DNA of 64,000 nucleotides from assembly GCF_000590885.1 (NCBI RefSeq), contig NZ_JFHN01000053.1:62001-126000 (forward strand). Direction: 5' to 3'. The stretch comes from Erwinia mallotivora. GTDB lineage: Bacteria; Pseudomonadota; Gammaproteobacteria; Enterobacterales; Enterobacteriaceae. The position numbers were made by a program, and so were the translations under genes. The notes beneath the pieces were generated by a model. The model had not been told where the DNA came from. It made no database searches and worked only from the letters and a program-made list of their open reading frames with translations. Position 1 is the first letter of the stretch. Every line of letters begins with the position of its first letter. Positions 52,685-63,657 of the stretch are shown here, one piece after another.

Positions 52685-53968
52685 TTATCTCTGCTGCTGG
52701 TCCGGTGCATCGAGCACCACTTCTTCCGGATGCAACAGGCTGAACACTTTAAAGATCAGACTCAGGCAAATTCCCACAATGGTTGCCAGCGCCATGCCTT
52801 TCAGTTCTGCCGCGCCAATATGTATCGTCGCGCCGCTGACACCAATAATCAGGATCACCGAGGTGAGGATCAGATTTTGCGCCTTGTTGTAATCCACTTT
52901 TGATTCGATCAACACCCGAATACCCGATGCGCCAATGACGCCATACAACAGCAAAGATACGCCGCCCATCACCGGCACCGGCACCGCCTGAATGGCCGCA
53001 GCCAGTTTACCGACGCAGGAGAGCAGAATTGCCAGAATGGCCGCGCCACCAATCACCCAGCTGCTGTAGACGCGGGTAATCGCCATCACGCCAATATTTT
53101 CGCCGTAGGTGGTATTCGGCGTGGAGCCGAAGAAACCAGAGATCACCGTCGAGATACCGTTGGCAAACATGGAACGGTGCAGCCCCGGATCCTTTAACAG
53201 ATCTTTTTTGACAATGTTCGCCGTTACCACCAGATGACCAACATGCTCCGCAATCACCACCAGTGCGGCAGGCAGGATGGTCAGCATCGCATACCACTCA
53301 AAGCGCGGTGTATAGAAAGTCGGCAGCGCAAACCACGGCGCGGCTTCTACCGCCGACCAGTTCACCATGCCCATGCCCCAGGAGAGGATATAGCCCACCA
53401 GAACCCCAATCAGGATCGGGATAATGGCGAGAAAGCCACGAAACAGCACCGAACCAAACACCGTCACCGCCAGCGTAACCAGCGAGATAAAAATGGTTTT
53501 ACCCTCAACGGCCGCACCGGAAGCAGGCAACAGTCCGGCCATCTTTGCCGCCACGCCCGCCAGCTCCAGACCAATGACCGCCACAATAGCCCCCATCGCG
53601 GCAGGCGGAAACATCACATCCAGCCAGCCGGTGCCCGCTTTTTTGACAATCAGCGCGACCAGACAGAACAGCACGCCGCAGAGAATAAAGCCCCCGAGCG
53701 CTACCTCATATCCCAGCGGCAGCAGCAGTAACACCGGCGAAATAAAAGCAAAGCTGGATCCCAGATAAGCCGGAATTTTGCCCTTACAGATAAACAGGTA
53801 CAGCAGCGTGCCGATGCCGTTAAACAGCAGCACGGTGGCCGGATTAATATGAAAAAGGATGGGAACCAGCACCGTTGCGCCAAACATGGCGAACAGATGC
53901 TGGAAGCTGAGTGGAATGGTTTGCAGCAGCGGCGGCCGCTCACTGACGCCAATCGCGCGACGTGTCAT
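52685..53968 (-). CDS. uraA: Uracil:proton symporter UraA
   Basis: Inner-membrane uracil importer of the NAT/NCS2 family, 427 residues, 14 transmembrane segments. Substrate-binding Glu residues lie in VVIAEHVGHL and TTYGENIGVMA. MFGATVLVPILF and PVPVMGGVSLLLYG are family motifs. Downstream of upp with a 252-bp gap that contains an intrinsic terminator; in E. coli the gap is shorter from memory. Confidence 0.97.
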   Translation of the reverse strand: MTRRAIGVSERPPLLQTIPLSFQHLFAMFGATVLVPILFHINPATVLLFNGIGTLLYLFICKGKIPAYLGSSFAFISPVLLLLPLGYEVALGGFILCGVLFCLVALIVKKAGTGWLDVMFPPAAMGAIVAVIGLELAGVAAKMAGLLPASGAAVEGKTIFISLVTLAVTVFGSVLFRGFLAIIPILIGVLVGYILSWGMGMVNWSAVEAAPWFALPTFYTPRFEWYAMLTILPAALVVIAEHVGHLVVTANIVKKDLLKDPGLHRSMFANGISTVISGFFGSTPNTTYGENIGVMAITRVYSSWVIGGAAILAILLSCVGKLAAAIQAVPVPVMGGVSLLLYGVIGASGIRVLIESKVDYNKAQNLILTSVILIIGVSGATIHIGAAELKGMALATIVGICLSLIFKVFSLLHPEEVVLDAPDQQQR

Positions 53969-53992
53969 TGTGTTTACCCTTCTGTTTTGCCG

Positions 53993-54017
53993 AAAAAAAA
54001 CCGACTCTCAGGTCGGC
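53993..54017 (-). terminator. Intrinsic terminator between upp and uraA
   Basis: On the minus strand CCGAC-CTGAGA-GTCGG is followed by eight T residues, ending 24 bp before the uraA start. It should attenuate readthrough from upp into uraA. Confidence 0.82.
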
Positions 54018-54220
54018 TTAAACTAAAAATTAAACTATCAGTCCTTGATGCAGGGCACCTTGTTGCTGATGGCGTACAGGCAATGCCGCCGGGCGCAAGC
54101 GAGATGACACAGCGCTGGCGCGGGACAACACGACAGGTGCAGCGCCTGTCAGCGCCTTTACCACGCCAGAACGGGCATTCTGAGCCCGGCGCAGCGTCAA
54201 CATCCCCCGCCAGCAGACCA

Positions 54221-54847
54221 TTATTTAGTACCAAAAATCTTGTCGCCCGCATCGCCAAGGCCCGGAATAATATAGCCTTTCTCGTTCAACCCCTTGTCCA
54301 CGGCCGCGGTGTATAACTCCACGTCCGGATGCGCTTTCTCCAGCGCGGCGATCCCTTCCGGGGCCGCCACCAGCACCAGCACTTTGATGCTGCTGCAACC
54401 CGCTTTCTTCAACAGGTCAATGGTGGCAATCATTGAACCGCCGGTCGCCAGCATCGGGTCAACCACCAGCGCCATACGCTCTTCGATATTGGAAACCAGC
54501 TTCTGGAAATACGGCACCGGCTCCAGCGTCTCTTCATCGCGATACACGCCCACCACGCTGATGCGCGCGCTGGGGACATTTTCCAGCACGCCCTCCATCA
54601 TGCCCAGCCCGGCACGCAGAATCGGCACCACGGTAATCTTTTTACCCTTAATCTGTTCGATGGTCACCGGGCCATTCCAGCCTTCAATCGTCACGGTTTC
54701 CGTCTCTAAATCGGCAGTGGCTTCATAGGTCAACAAACTTCCCACTTCTGAAGCAAGCTCACGAAAGCGCTTGGTGCTTACGTCATGCTCGCGCATCAGG
54801 CCCAGTTTATGTTTGACCAGCGGGTGTCTGACTTCCACGATCTTCAT
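54221..54847 (-). CDS. upp: Uracil phosphoribosyltransferase
   Basis: Salvages uracil with PRPP to UMP. 208 residues, as in E. coli. PRPP loop [11 protein letters not shown], uracil-binding C-terminal segment [17 protein letters not shown] and GTP/UTP-region residues intact. First gene of upp-uraA. Promoter with TATAAT and an eight-T start region at 54875-54895. Confidence 0.98.
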   Translation of the reverse strand: MKIVEVRHPLVKHKLGLMREHDVSTKRFRELASEVGSLLTYEATADLETETVTIEGWNGPVTIEQIKGKKITVVPILRAGLGMMEGVLENVPSARISVVGVYRDEETLEPVPYFQKLVSNIEERMALVVDPMLATGGSMIATIDLLKKAGCSSIKVLVLVAAPEGIAALEKAHPDVELYTAAVDKGLNEKGYIIPGLGDAGDKIFGTK

Positions 54848-54874
54848 TGTTGTTCTCCCGGAGTGTTAAGCTTG

Positions 54875-54895
54875 AAAAAAAATCGGGCGATTATA
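54875..54895 (-). promoter_or_regulatory. upp promoter with initially transcribed T-tract
   Basis: Minus strand: TATAAT (54895-54890), six bases, then GATTTTTTTTC (54884-54874). In E. coli, upp starts at GATTTTTTTTG, and high UTP causes slippage in the T-tract and abortive transcripts. Position and sequence of the tract agree with this mechanism. Confidence 0.75.
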
Positions 54896-54996
54896 GCCTT
54901 TTTTGGCTCCTGAGCCCTATCACTTAATCTCACTTCTGCACGTCCCGCCTCCACCGACAAAAACGACGCCCGGCACAACGATGCTGAAGAACGCAC

Positions 54997-55012
54997 TCGC
55001 AAACGTTTGCCT
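54997..55012 (+). promoter_or_regulatory. PurR box upstream of purMN
   Basis: TCGCAAACGTTTGCCT agrees with the PurR consensus ANGCAANCGNTTNCNT except for the first base. It lies 69 bp before the purM start. E. coli purMN is PurR-repressed. Confidence 0.75.
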
Positions 55013-55080
55013 GCACTGTTAGAATTGCCGCGCTTTATTTTCTATACCACCACAACCGCAAATCGCGTGGGGATTTCGCA

Positions 55081-56121
55081 GTGACCGACAAAACCTCTCT
55101 CAGTTATAAAGACGCCGGCGTTGATATTGATGCGGGCAACGCTTTAGTCGATCGTATCAAAGGCGTAGTGAAAAAGACCCGCCGCCCGGAAGTGATGGGT
55201 GGACTGGGCGGTTTCGGTGCCCTTTGTGCCCTGCCGCAAAAATACCGCGAGCCGGTTCTGGTTTCCGGCACCGACGGCGTCGGCACCAAGCTGCGTCTGG
55301 CGATGGATCTGAAGCGCCACGATACCATCGGTATCGACCTGGTGGCGATGTGCGTAAACGATCTGGTGGTCCAGGGTGCCGAACCGCTGTTTTTTCTCGA
55401 CTACTACGCCACCGGCAAACTGGATGTCGATACGGCGGCCAGCGTGATTACCGGTATTGCTGAAGGATGCTCTCAGTCTGGCTGCGCGCTGGTTGGCGGC
55501 GAAACGGCAGAAATGCCCGGCATGTATCACGGAGAAGATTATGACGTGGCCGGTTTCTGTGTCGGCGTGGTGGAAAAATCAGAAATTATCGACGGCAGTA
55601 AAGTGCAGGATGGCGACGTACTGATTGCGCTGGGTTCAAGCGGTCCGCACTCTAACGGCTACTCACTGGTACGTAAAATCCTTGAGGTCAGCAACAGCAA
55701 TCCGGAGTCGGTGATGCTGGAAGGTAAACCGCTTGCAGACCACCTGCTGGCCCCTACCCGCATCTATGTGAAAAACATCCTCAGCCTGATTGAGCAGGTT
55801 GATGTCCATGCAATAGCGCATCTCACCGGCGGCGGCTTCTGGGAAAATATTCCACGGGTGCTGCCAGAAAACACCCAGGCAGTACTGGATGAGTCCAGCT
55901 GGCAGTGGCCGGCGGTCTTTGACTGGATGCAGCAGGCCGGTAACGTCAGCCGCTTTGAGATGTACCGCACCTTTAACTGCGGTGTGGGCATGGTTATCGC
56001 TCTCAACCCATCTGATGCGGACAGAGCCGTGCAGCTGATGCAGGATGCCGGTGAGAAAGCCTGGAAAATCGGGGTGATCAACGCCTCTGACGCCACCGAG
56101 CGTGTGGTCATCAATCCATGA
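55081..56121 (+). CDS. purM: Phosphoribosylformylglycinamidine cyclo-ligase (AIR synthase)
   Basis: Purine pathway enzyme converting FGAM to AIR with ATP. 346 residues. GTG start, matching the E. coli protein start ([22 protein letters not shown]). [38 protein letters not shown] and [12 protein letters not shown] blocks are the ATP/substrate sites. It overlaps purN by four bases (ATGA). Confidence 0.98.
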   Translation: MTDKTSLSYKDAGVDIDAGNALVDRIKGVVKKTRRPEVMGGLGGFGALCALPQKYREPVLVSGTDGVGTKLRLAMDLKRHDTIGIDLVAMCVNDLVVQGAEPLFFLDYYATGKLDVDTAASVITGIAEGCSQSGCALVGGETAEMPGMYHGEDYDVAGFCVGVVEKSEIIDGSKVQDGDVLIALGSSGPHSNGYSLVRKILEVSNSNPESVMLEGKPLADHLLAPTRIYVKNILSLIEQVDVHAIAHLTGGGFWENIPRVLPENTQAVLDESSWQWPAVFDWMQQAGNVSRFEMYRTFNCGVGMVIALNPSDADRAVQLMQDAGEKAWKIGVINASDATERVVINP

Positions 56122-56756
56122 AACGTCTGGTAGTGCTGTTGTCCGGCAACGGAAGCAATCTTCAGGCAATTCTGGATGCCTGCCAGCAACAGCGGATCAA
56201 CGGCAGCGTGGCTGCCGTGTTCAGCAATCAGCCCGCCGCTTATGGCCTTGAGCGTGCACGCGCTGCCGGTGTGCCCGCGTATGCTCTGCTCCCTGCGGAA
56301 TTTGCTGACCGGGAGGCCTTCGACGCACAGCTGATGCAGGAGATCGATGCCTGTGCCCCCGACCTGGTGGTACTGGCAGGCTACATGCGTATCCTCAGCC
56401 CGGCTTTTGTTGCCCACTTCGCCGGGCGGATGCTGAATATCCACCCTTCTCTGCTACCGAAATATCCCGGCCTGCATACTCACCGTCAGGCTGTCGCCAA
56501 TGGCGATCGGGAGCACGGTACTTCGGTACATTTCGTCACCGAACAGCTGGATGGTGGCCCGGTGATTTTACAGGCGAAAGTGCCGGTATTTAACGGTGAT
56601 ACAGAGGAAGAGGTTAAGGCCCGGGTGCAGCATCAGGAACATGCCATCTACCCACTGGTGGTGAACTGGTTTCTCAGCGGACGTCTGAAGATGCAGGATG
56701 ATGCAGCCTGGCTGGATGGCAACAGGTTGCCGCCGGAAGGACATGCTCTGGACTGA
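56118..56756 (+). CDS. purN: Phosphoribosylglycinamide formyltransferase 1
   Basis: Transfers formyl from 10-formyl-THF to GAR. 212 residues. GNGSNLQAI phosphate loop, catalytic Asn-His-Asp set in [13 protein letters not shown] and [11 protein letters not shown]. Coupled to purM by ATGA. Confidence 0.98.
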   Translation: MKRLVVLLSGNGSNLQAILDACQQQRINGSVAAVFSNQPAAYGLERARAAGVPAYALLPAEFADREAFDAQLMQEIDACAPDLVVLAGYMRILSPAFVAHFAGRMLNIHPSLLPKYPGLHTHRQAVANGDREHGTSVHFVTEQLDGGPVILQAKVPVFNGDTEEEVKARVQHQEHAIYPLVVNWFLSGRLKMQDDAAWLDGNRLPPEGHALD

Positions 56757-57100
56757 TACCGCGCCACGCGTAACCCTCTCCTGCACGTCACCACCACTTC
56801 AGAATGCAGGATGAGTATTTCATCTGAACCCGGAGCCCTTTACGCTGTGTCAGTTTGAAGAGCATAACGATTTTTCAGAAACAATCTGCAACCTTCCAGG
56901 GCGGACACTGACAGCGAAACCGCTGACCTCGCCCTCAATCCATCAGCATTCCACGGTGACAGAACATCGGCTCCCGCCCGAAGCCCGTATGTGGCTGATA
57001 AGGCATTCAACAATCGCCGTGGACATTGCTGCCATACTCTCGCCATAATGCTACGGAACAATGACCAGTTTCAGGCAGGTTCTGCTTAAACGGAGTAAAA
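56757..57100 (+). other. purN-ppk intergenic region
   Basis: 344 bp, no supported gene. A two-level hairpin can form at 56899-56934: GGGCG/CGCCC outside, CAGCG/CGCTG inside. No T-run. The ppk promoter and its ribosome site (AACGGAGTAAAA) are at the right end; I did not see a clear pho box. Confidence 0.45.
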
Positions 57101-59161
57101 ATGGGTCAGGAAAAACTGTATATCGAAAAAGAGTTGAGCTGGTTATCGTTCAATGAACGCGTGTTACAGGAAGCGGCAGATAAAACCAACCCGCTGATCG
57201 AGCGTATGCGTTTTCTGGGCATCTATTCCAATAATCTGGAAGAGTTTTACAAAGTTCGTTTTGCAGATTTAAAACGCCGCATCCTGATCGGTGAAGAACA
57301 GGGCTCTCCCAACACCCCACGCCATCTGCTGAAAAAAATTCAGGCCAGGGTACTGAAAGCAGACCAGGAATTTGACGGTCTTTATAACGATCTGCTGTTG
57401 GAAATGGCCCGTAATCAGATCTTCCTGATTAATGAACGCCAGCTCTCCCCCAACCAACAAAGCTGGCTTCGTCATCACTTTAAACACCATCTGCGCCAAC
57501 ATATCACGCCGATTCTGATCAACCACGACACCGATCTGATTGAGTTTCTCAAAGACGATTACACCTATCTGGCGGTGGAGATCATTCGGGGTGAAGAGAT
57601 TCGTTATGCGTTGCTCGAGATCCCTTCCGATAAGGTGCCGCGTTTTATCAATCTGCCGCCGGAAACCCCTCGCAGACGCAAACCAATGATTCTGCTGGAC
57701 AATATTTTGCGTTATTGTCTGGGCGATATTTTTCGTGGCTTCTTTGATTATGATGCGCTGAACGCCTACTCAATGAAGATGACCCGCGATGCTGAATATG
57801 ATCTGGTTACCGAAATGGAATCCAGCCTGCTGGAGCTGATGTCTTCCAGTCTGAAACAGCGCCTGACGGCGGAACCGGTACGTTTTGTCTACCAACGCGA
57901 CATGCCGGACGCGATGGTATCCATGCTCAGCCAGAAGCTGAATATCTCTAATTATGATTCCATCGTACCCGGTGGCCGTTATCATAACTTTAAGGATTTC
58001 ATCAGCTTTCCCAATGTGGGGAAAGCGAATCTGGTTAACAGGCCGCTGCCTCAGTTACGCCATATCTGGTTTGATCGCTTTCGTAACGGCTTTGACGCCA
58101 TCCGTAACCGCGATGTGCTGCTTTATTACCCTTATCACACCTTTGAGCATGTGCTGGAGCTGTTACGCCAGGCGTCGTTCGACCCGGCGGTGCTGGCGAT
58201 CAAAATTAACATCTACCGGGTGGCAAAAAACTCGCGCATTATTGATGCCATGATCCACGCGGCTTACAACGGTAAAAAAGTCACCGTCGTGGTCGAGCTT
58301 CAGGCGCGCTTTGATGAAGAAGCGAATATTCACTGGGCAAAACGGCTGACTGAGGCCGGCGTGCACGTTATCTTTTCCGCACCCGGTCTTAAAATCCACG
58401 CCAAGCTGTTTCTGATTTCCCGTCGCGAAAATGATGAGATCGTCCGCTACGCGCATATTGGCACCGGCAACTTTAATGAGAAAACGGCCAGGATATACAC
58501 CGATTATTCGCTGCTCACCGCCGATGCACGGATCACTAATGAAGTGCGTCGCGTGTTTAATTTTATCGAAAATCCCTACCGCCCGGTGCACTTTGAACAT
58601 CTGATGGTTTCACCACAAAATTCACGCCAGATGCTCTATCAACTTATTGATACGGAAATTGCCAATGCGCAGCAGGGCATTCCTTCAGGCATCACGCTGA
58701 AGGTCAATAACCTGGTGGATAAAGGGCTGGTTGACCGGCTTTATACCGCTTCAAGCGTTGGTGTTAAGGTCAATTTGCTGATCCGTGGTATGTGTTCGCT
58801 AATCCCCAATCTGGAAGGCATCAGCGAAAATATTCGCGTTATCAGTATTGTGGATCGCTATCTTGAGCACGATCGCGTCTACGTTTTTGAAAATGCCGGT
58901 GACAGTAAGGTATTTCTCTCCTCTGCCGACTGGATGACGCGCAATATCGACTACCGCATTGAAGTCGCCGTCTCGATTCTTGACCCCATTCTGAAACGCC
59001 GGGTGCTGGATATCATTGCCATTCTGTTCAGTGATACCCTGAAGGCACGCTTCGTGGATAAAGAACTCAGCAATCGTTATGTACCACGTGGCAACCGTCG
59101 TAAGGTTCGCGCGCAGCTGGCTATTTACGATTACATCAAATCTCTGGAACAACCTGACTAA
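57101..59161 (+). CDS. ppk: Polyphosphate kinase Ppk1
   Basis: Membrane-associated enzyme polymerising ATP gamma-phosphate to polyphosphate. 686 residues, two fewer than E. coli (a small gap near [11 protein letters not shown]). N, H, C1 and C2 domains in order; the phosphorylated His is in [13 protein letters not shown] and the second essential His in [31 protein letters not shown] near the end is the PLD-like second half. Followed six bases later by ppx. Confidence 0.98.
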   Translation: MGQEKLYIEKELSWLSFNERVLQEAADKTNPLIERMRFLGIYSNNLEEFYKVRFADLKRRILIGEEQGSPNTPRHLLKKIQARVLKADQEFDGLYNDLLLEMARNQIFLINERQLSPNQQSWLRHHFKHHLRQHITPILINHDTDLIEFLKDDYTYLAVEIIRGEEIRYALLEIPSDKVPRFINLPPETPRRRKPMILLDNILRYCLGDIFRGFFDYDALNAYSMKMTRDAEYDLVTEMESSLLELMSSSLKQRLTAEPVRFVYQRDMPDAMVSMLSQKLNISNYDSIVPGGRYHNFKDFISFPNVGKANLVNRPLPQLRHIWFDRFRNGFDAIRNRDVLLYYPYHTFEHVLELLRQASFDPAVLAIKINIYRVAKNSRIIDAMIHAAYNGKKVTVVVELQARFDEEANIHWAKRLTEAGVHVIFSAPGLKIHAKLFLISRRENDEIVRYAHIGTGNFNEKTARIYTDYSLLTADARITNEVRRVFNFIENPYRPVHFEHLMVSPQNSRQMLYQLIDTEIANAQQGIPSGITLKVNNLVDKGLVDRLYTASSVGVKVNLLIRGMCSLIPNLEGISENIRVISIVDRYLEHDRVYVFENAGDSKVFLSSADWMTRNIDYRIEVAVSILDPILKRRVLDIIAILFSDTLKARFVDKELSNRYVPRGNRRKVRAQLAIYDYIKSLEQPD

Positions 59162-59167
59162 CTCACT

Positions 59168-60700
59168 ATGCCAATATCCCAGAAAAAAATGCCTAAACCG
59201 CAGGAATTTGCCGCGATCGATTTAGGTTCGAACAGTTTTCACATGGTGATTGCCAGGGTGGTCGATGGTGCCATGCAGGTGCTCGGCAGGTTGAAACAGC
59301 GAGTGCACCTGGCTGACGGTCTGGACTACAACAACATCCTGAGTGAAGAAGCCATTCAGCGTGGTCTGGCCTGTCTGGCTCTGTTTGCCGAACGTTTACA
59401 GGGCTTCAGTCCCGCCAACGTCACCATTGTTGGCACCCACACGCTGCGCCAGGCGATCAACGCTGAGGAGTTTCTGCAACGTGCCGCCGAAGTCATCCCC
59501 TACCCGATTGAAGTCATTTCTGGCCATGAAGAAGCGCGCCTGATCTTTATGGGCGTCGAGCATACCCAGCCGGAAAAAGGCCGTAAGCTGGTGATCGATA
59601 TCGGTGGTGGTTCGACTGAAATGGTCATTGGTGAAGATTTTGAGCCTCGCCTGGTGGAGAGCCGTCGCATGGGCTGCGTCAGTTTTGCGAACCTCTATTT
59701 TCCTGGCGGCGTAATCAGTAAAGAGAACTTTCGCCGGGCGCGGCTGGCGGCCAGACAGAAGCTGGAAACGCTGGCATGGCAGTATCGCCTGATGGGTTGG
59801 CAATATGCCCTGGGTGCTTCCGGAACCATAAAAGCCGCCTGTGAAGTTCTGCTGGCGATGGGCGAAAAAGAAAAGTTAATCACCCCAGAACGTCTGGATA
59901 AGCTCTACGATGAAGCCATCAAACACAAATCCTTTGATGCGTTGAGCCTGCCGGGACTGTCTGATGAGCGCAAGGCGGTGTTTATTCCGGGGCTGGCTAT
60001 CCTTTGCGGGGTGTTTGATGCGCTGGCTATCCGGGAACTGCGCCTGTCTGATGGCGCACTGCGCGAAGGGGTGCTGTATGAAATGGAAGGCCGTTTTCGT
60101 CATCAGGATATCCGCAGCCGGACGGCGCAAAGCCTTGCTAACCACTACGCTATCGACAGTGATCAGGCCCGGCGCGTACTTGAGACGACCGAGCTGCTCT
60201 ATGCGCAGTGGCGCGAGCAGAATCCGAAACAGGCTAACCCTCAGCTCTCTGCCCTGCTGAAATGGGCGGCGATGTTGCATGAGGTTGGGCTGACTATTAA
60301 CCACAGCGGTCTGCAACGTCACTCGTCCTACATTCTGCAAAATACCAATCTGCCCGGCTTCAACCAGGACCAGCAGACGTTGCTGGCCACGCTGGTGCGC
60401 TACCACCGCAAGGCAATAAAGGTTGACGACATGCCGCGCCTGACGCTGTTCAAAAAGAAACAGTTTCTGCCGCTGGTATTTTTATTGCGCCTGGGCGCGC
60501 TGCTTAATAATCAGCGTCAGGCCACCACCACCCCCTCTTCACTGCAACTGGAAACCGACGACGGCCACTGGACGCTCACCTTTACTCGTGACTATTTCAG
60601 CCAGAATAACCTGGTGCAGCTCGATCTGGAGCGTGAGCAGAGTTACTGGAAAGAGGTGACCGGCTGGCAGTTGAAAATTCAGGAACAAACTGACGAATGA
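59168..60700 (+). CDS. ppx: Exopolyphosphatase
   Basis: Hydrolyses polyphosphate from chain ends. 510 residues. ASKHA-fold N-terminal domains with [16 protein letters not shown] and [12 protein letters not shown] phosphate loops and the catalytic Glu in [16 protein letters not shown]-like C-terminal domain from about residue 310 with the [21 protein letters not shown] segment. Forms the ppk-ppx operon, extended here by tehB whose start overlaps by ATGA. Confidence 0.98.
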   Translation: MPISQKKMPKPQEFAAIDLGSNSFHMVIARVVDGAMQVLGRLKQRVHLADGLDYNNILSEEAIQRGLACLALFAERLQGFSPANVTIVGTHTLRQAINAEEFLQRAAEVIPYPIEVISGHEEARLIFMGVEHTQPEKGRKLVIDIGGGSTEMVIGEDFEPRLVESRRMGCVSFANLYFPGGVISKENFRRARLAARQKLETLAWQYRLMGWQYALGASGTIKAACEVLLAMGEKEKLITPERLDKLYDEAIKHKSFDALSLPGLSDERKAVFIPGLAILCGVFDALAIRELRLSDGALREGVLYEMEGRFRHQDIRSRTAQSLANHYAIDSDQARRVLETTELLYAQWREQNPKQANPQLSALLKWAAMLHEVGLTINHSGLQRHSSYILQNTNLPGFNQDQQTLLATLVRYHRKAIKVDDMPRLTLFKKKQFLPLVFLLRLGALLNNQRQATTTPSSLQLETDDGHWTLTFTRDYFSQNNLVQLDLEREQSYWKEVTGWQLKIQEQTDE

Positions 60701-61302
60701 ATGCCAGAGCAGATAATTACTACACGGAAAAATATCGGCTGACCGCCACGCACTCTGAAGTGGTGGAAGCGGTACGACAGATGGTTCCCGGACGGGCTTT
60801 AGACCTGAGTTGCGGTAATGGCCGCAATGCGCTGTATCTTAATCTGAAAGGGTTTGAGGTGAGCGCCTGGGATTGCAACCGAGACAGCCTAGCTCGCCTT
60901 GAGCAGATTATCAGGGATGAAGGGCTGAACGGCATCACCACCGCAGAAAAAGATCTCAATAACCTGCGTTTCAACGGCGCATGGCAGCTGGTTATTTCAA
61001 CGGTGGTGATGATGTTTCTGCAGCCGACCACCATCCCACAGCTGATTGCCGATATGCAGGCCAGTACGGTTCGCGGCGGTTACAATCTGATTGTTGCCGC
61101 CATGGATACCCCGGACAGTCCCTGTCATGTCGGCTTCCCGTTTACCTTTAAATCCGGGGAGTTGAGCGCATATTACCGCAACTGGCATATTCTGAAGTAC
61201 AACGAAGAGTTTGGTCAGTTGCACCGCACCGATGAGCATGGCAATCGCATCTCCATGCGCTTTGCGACTTTACTGGCGCAAAAAGAGCTGGTTAAAGACT
61301 GA
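60697..61302 (+). CDS. tehB: TehB-type SAM-dependent methyltransferase
   Basis: 201 residues, class I methyltransferase. SAM motif I reads [10 protein letters not shown] (residues 35-44, Ser for the usual Gly), motif II about [26 protein letters not shown] and [20 protein letters not shown] match E. coli TehB, linked to tellurite resistance. No tehA nearby. Overlaps ppx by ATGA, an arrangement not found in E. coli, and its 3' end overlaps yfgF tail to tail by 11 bp. Confidence 0.9.
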   Translation: MNARADNYYTEKYRLTATHSEVVEAVRQMVPGRALDLSCGNGRNALYLNLKGFEVSAWDCNRDSLARLEQIIRDEGLNGITTAEKDLNNLRFNGAWQLVISTVVMMFLQPTTIPQLIADMQASTVRGGYNLIVAAMDTPDSPCHVGFPFTFKSGELSAYYRNWHILKYNEEFGQLHRTDEHGNRISMRFATLLAQKELVKD

Positions 61303-63550
61303 TGCCCTGATGATTTTTTTCCGATTTATCCGGGTTCTCACCGCTCAGGTCTTCCAGACTGAAGGGCTGACCAAAAAGTGGCCCCTGCAGGTAATCCACT
61401 CCCAGCTTGCGTAACACACCGGCGACTTCCTCAGTCGCCACGCATTTCGCCACCACCTGCATGTTCCTCAGTCTGGCAAGCGCACAGATTGATTCAATAA
61501 TCTGGTTGTCGAGGCTGTTGTTCGCCATGTTGCAGACAAAGTTGCCGTCAATGGTCAGCATGTCAACCTGTACATCTTTCAGACTGGCGAAACTGGAGTA
61601 ACCGCTGCCAAAATTATTAATCGCCACCCGGCTTCCCTGCTGTCGCAGTTGGGCTATGGAACGGTTTCCCCAGCTGTAGTCGGTGAGAATGGGTGATTCT
61701 GCCACCACCAGAATCAGCTGCCATGCTTCGACATCGAACTGCGCTAACAACGCTTTTACCTCGCCCGCCAGTTTGGGTCGACACAAACTGGCCGTATACA
61801 AATTGACTGAGACCCGCAGCCCCGGCATGGTTTCACGATGTCGGTCAATAAAAGCCAGCGTGGTAGCAATAACCCATCGGTTAATCGCCCAGTGCAAACC
61901 AAACTCATTGATCACCATAAAGAGTTCAGCGGGCTGCACCAGGCCGCCATTACGGTCCGGCATCCGCAGCGTGATTTCGTAATAATCATCACCCCGAATA
62001 CCACAGTTTTTTTGCGCCATCAGCAGGAAACCATTCATCCTCAGCGCCAGCTGGATCTCATCTAACAATGCGATCTTTTTGGTGATCTGGTGCTGCACCG
62101 GCAGGTTGATATTTTGTTGCAGGTTTTCTGCCATGCCACTGGTCAGCGAGACTTCTGCCATACGTCCCATTTCCCCCAGCAATTCATAAAGGTGCAATAC
62201 GGGTGGACGAACGCTGCAATAACTGACCCCCAACTGAGTATGGATGGGCAGGCCGTTCCAGCTCAGGTGATAATCTTTCAGCCTGGCCGCAATGTTTTCG
62301 ATTCTTGCCGTATGCTCCCTGTCAGTCAGGCGCATAACCAGATCGAATCCCGGCAGTTGATAAACCTCCTCCCCCGGAAGTAACTCAGGCTTGAGATAGT
62401 TTGCCAGCCCACGTTTGTACTGAATGCGCACCCGTAAACCGTATGTCCGGGTGAGACGATCAAGATCGGGAATACTGATAAAACAGAGCGTGGAACATGG
62501 ATGGCTGCTCAGTGCCTTATTCAGCGCCCGAAGATTGGGTAAGTTCATGACAGAATCATTCAAGGCTGCCGCCCTGACTCTGGCGATGGTACGCCGCTGT
62601 CGTGAACTGATGACGGAGATAAACAAAATGCTCAGGCTGAACACCAGCAGATTGGCCGACAGCACCGATAAATATCGGGGATCAACAGATATATTTATAA
62701 AACGATCGTGGAGCTGATACAGGACAATCAACAGTATCCCCCAGCTGAGCGAAGTAAACAGATAACCAAAACGCACCGCCGCCCAAAGCATCAGCGGCAG
62801 CAGTAAGGGTAGCCCGTAGTCGGTGTTCAGCAGATTATGCTGAGGTTCACTGACGCGGGTCAGCGCCACCAGAAAAAAAACGATCACCCCCCACCAGAGC
62901 AGATACTCCATCAGCCTGACATTGGGGGAAGACTGAGACCTGATGCGCAGGTAACAGAGATAAATAAATCGCGGGTTGCGAAGGCTGCGAATAAACAGAT
63001 AGCAGATCTGAATCATGGTCAGACAGGTCAGCTGTAAGGACTGCAAATTGAGCAGCGTATGCAGGGAAAAAGGCTCACGCGAGAAGACGGACTGGTACAA
63101 GGGCAGCAAACCAAGAGAGGTCATCAGTTGCATCAGCGAGGTCAACAGGGTGGGCACAAAAAAAACCAGCCAGAATAAACGTGCCGGCATCACCTCCAGA
63201 TTGCCATAATCCACACGCCATCTGCGCAACGTCTGCAGGCGATAACCCGTCCAGCCGCACAGCAGAGTCAGAAGGAATATGCCAACGATTATGATCGCCT
63301 GCATCATATCGTAACGGAAAAAATAGCTGCTGCTCAGACTGAGAATAATGCCCGGAACCGCTCTCCAGTCAAATACCAGCAGCATCGCTACCATCAGAGC
63401 CAACGGGAAATAGATCAGGTAGAAATAGCCGTCCGACATCCATAGCCTCACCGACAGCAGCATGGCGACAGGCATTAATAACAGAGGCAAAAGTAAAGCT
63501 AATCCCCAATTACTTCGGGAAAAACGGTTAAGCCATAGGGAGAGGTTCAT
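61292..63550 (-). CDS. yfgF: YfgF-type membrane protein with degenerate GGDEF and EAL domains
   Basis: 752 residues from the ATG at 63550, which aligns with E. coli YfgF. Eight to ten transmembrane helices up to about residue 315 (MASE1-like), a GGDEF-like domain lacking GG(D/E)EF (about 325-475) and an EAL domain (about 490-735). Of the EAL metal and catalytic residues, E525 and N583 remain, but DD is NN (645-646), the Glu of the EVTES motif is V615, the Lys of LKIDG is T666 and the Glu of AEYVE is K702. E. coli YfgF has an active EAL domain. Phosphodiesterase activity is therefore unlikely here. An earlier ATG at 63610 is an alternative start. Confidence 0.9.
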   Translation of the reverse strand: MNLSLWLNRFSRSNWGLALLLPLLLMPVAMLLSVRLWMSDGYFYLIYFPLALMVAMLLVFDWRAVPGIILSLSSSYFFRYDMMQAIIIVGIFLLTLLCGWTGYRLQTLRRWRVDYGNLEVMPARLFWLVFFVPTLLTSLMQLMTSLGLLPLYQSVFSREPFSLHTLLNLQSLQLTCLTMIQICYLFIRSLRNPRFIYLCYLRIRSQSSPNVRLMEYLLWWGVIVFFLVALTRVSEPQHNLLNTDYGLPLLLPLMLWAAVRFGYLFTSLSWGILLIVLYQLHDRFINISVDPRYLSVLSANLLVFSLSILFISVISSRQRRTIARVRAAALNDSVMNLPNLRALNKALSSHPCSTLCFISIPDLDRLTRTYGLRVRIQYKRGLANYLKPELLPGEEVYQLPGFDLVMRLTDREHTARIENIAARLKDYHLSWNGLPIHTQLGVSYCSVRPPVLHLYELLGEMGRMAEVSLTSGMAENLQQNINLPVQHQITKKIALLDEIQLALRMNGFLLMAQKNCGIRGDDYYEITLRMPDRNGGLVQPAELFMVINEFGLHWAINRWVIATTLAFIDRHRETMPGLRVSVNLYTASLCRPKLAGEVKALLAQFDVEAWQLILVVAESPILTDYSWGNRSIAQLRQQGSRVAINNFGSGYSSFASLKDVQVDMLTIDGNFVCNMANNSLDNQIIESICALARLRNMQVVAKCVATEEVAGVLRKLGVDYLQGPLFGQPFSLEDLSGENPDKSEKNHQGISL

Positions 63551-63630
63551 TGAGCTGTTTACAGGTTTTCTGAGCTGGATATACCCAAACAAGGGTGGGT
63601 GTTCAGGCATGGCCAGATGGATAGTGCGCA

Positions 63631-63636
63631 ATACTA
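63631..63636 (-). promoter_or_regulatory. -10 element of yfgF promoter
   Basis: TAGTAT on the minus strand, with TG two bases before it. It starts 28 nt from the centre of the upstream palindrome, placing that centre at about -41. Confidence 0.5.
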
Positions 63637-63657
63637 AGCATAATGGGCTTATATAAT

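Noticed and set aside
56840-57061. 73-codon minus-strand frame in the purN-ppk gap
   Set aside because: No ribosome site; it reads antisense through the ppk promoter region.
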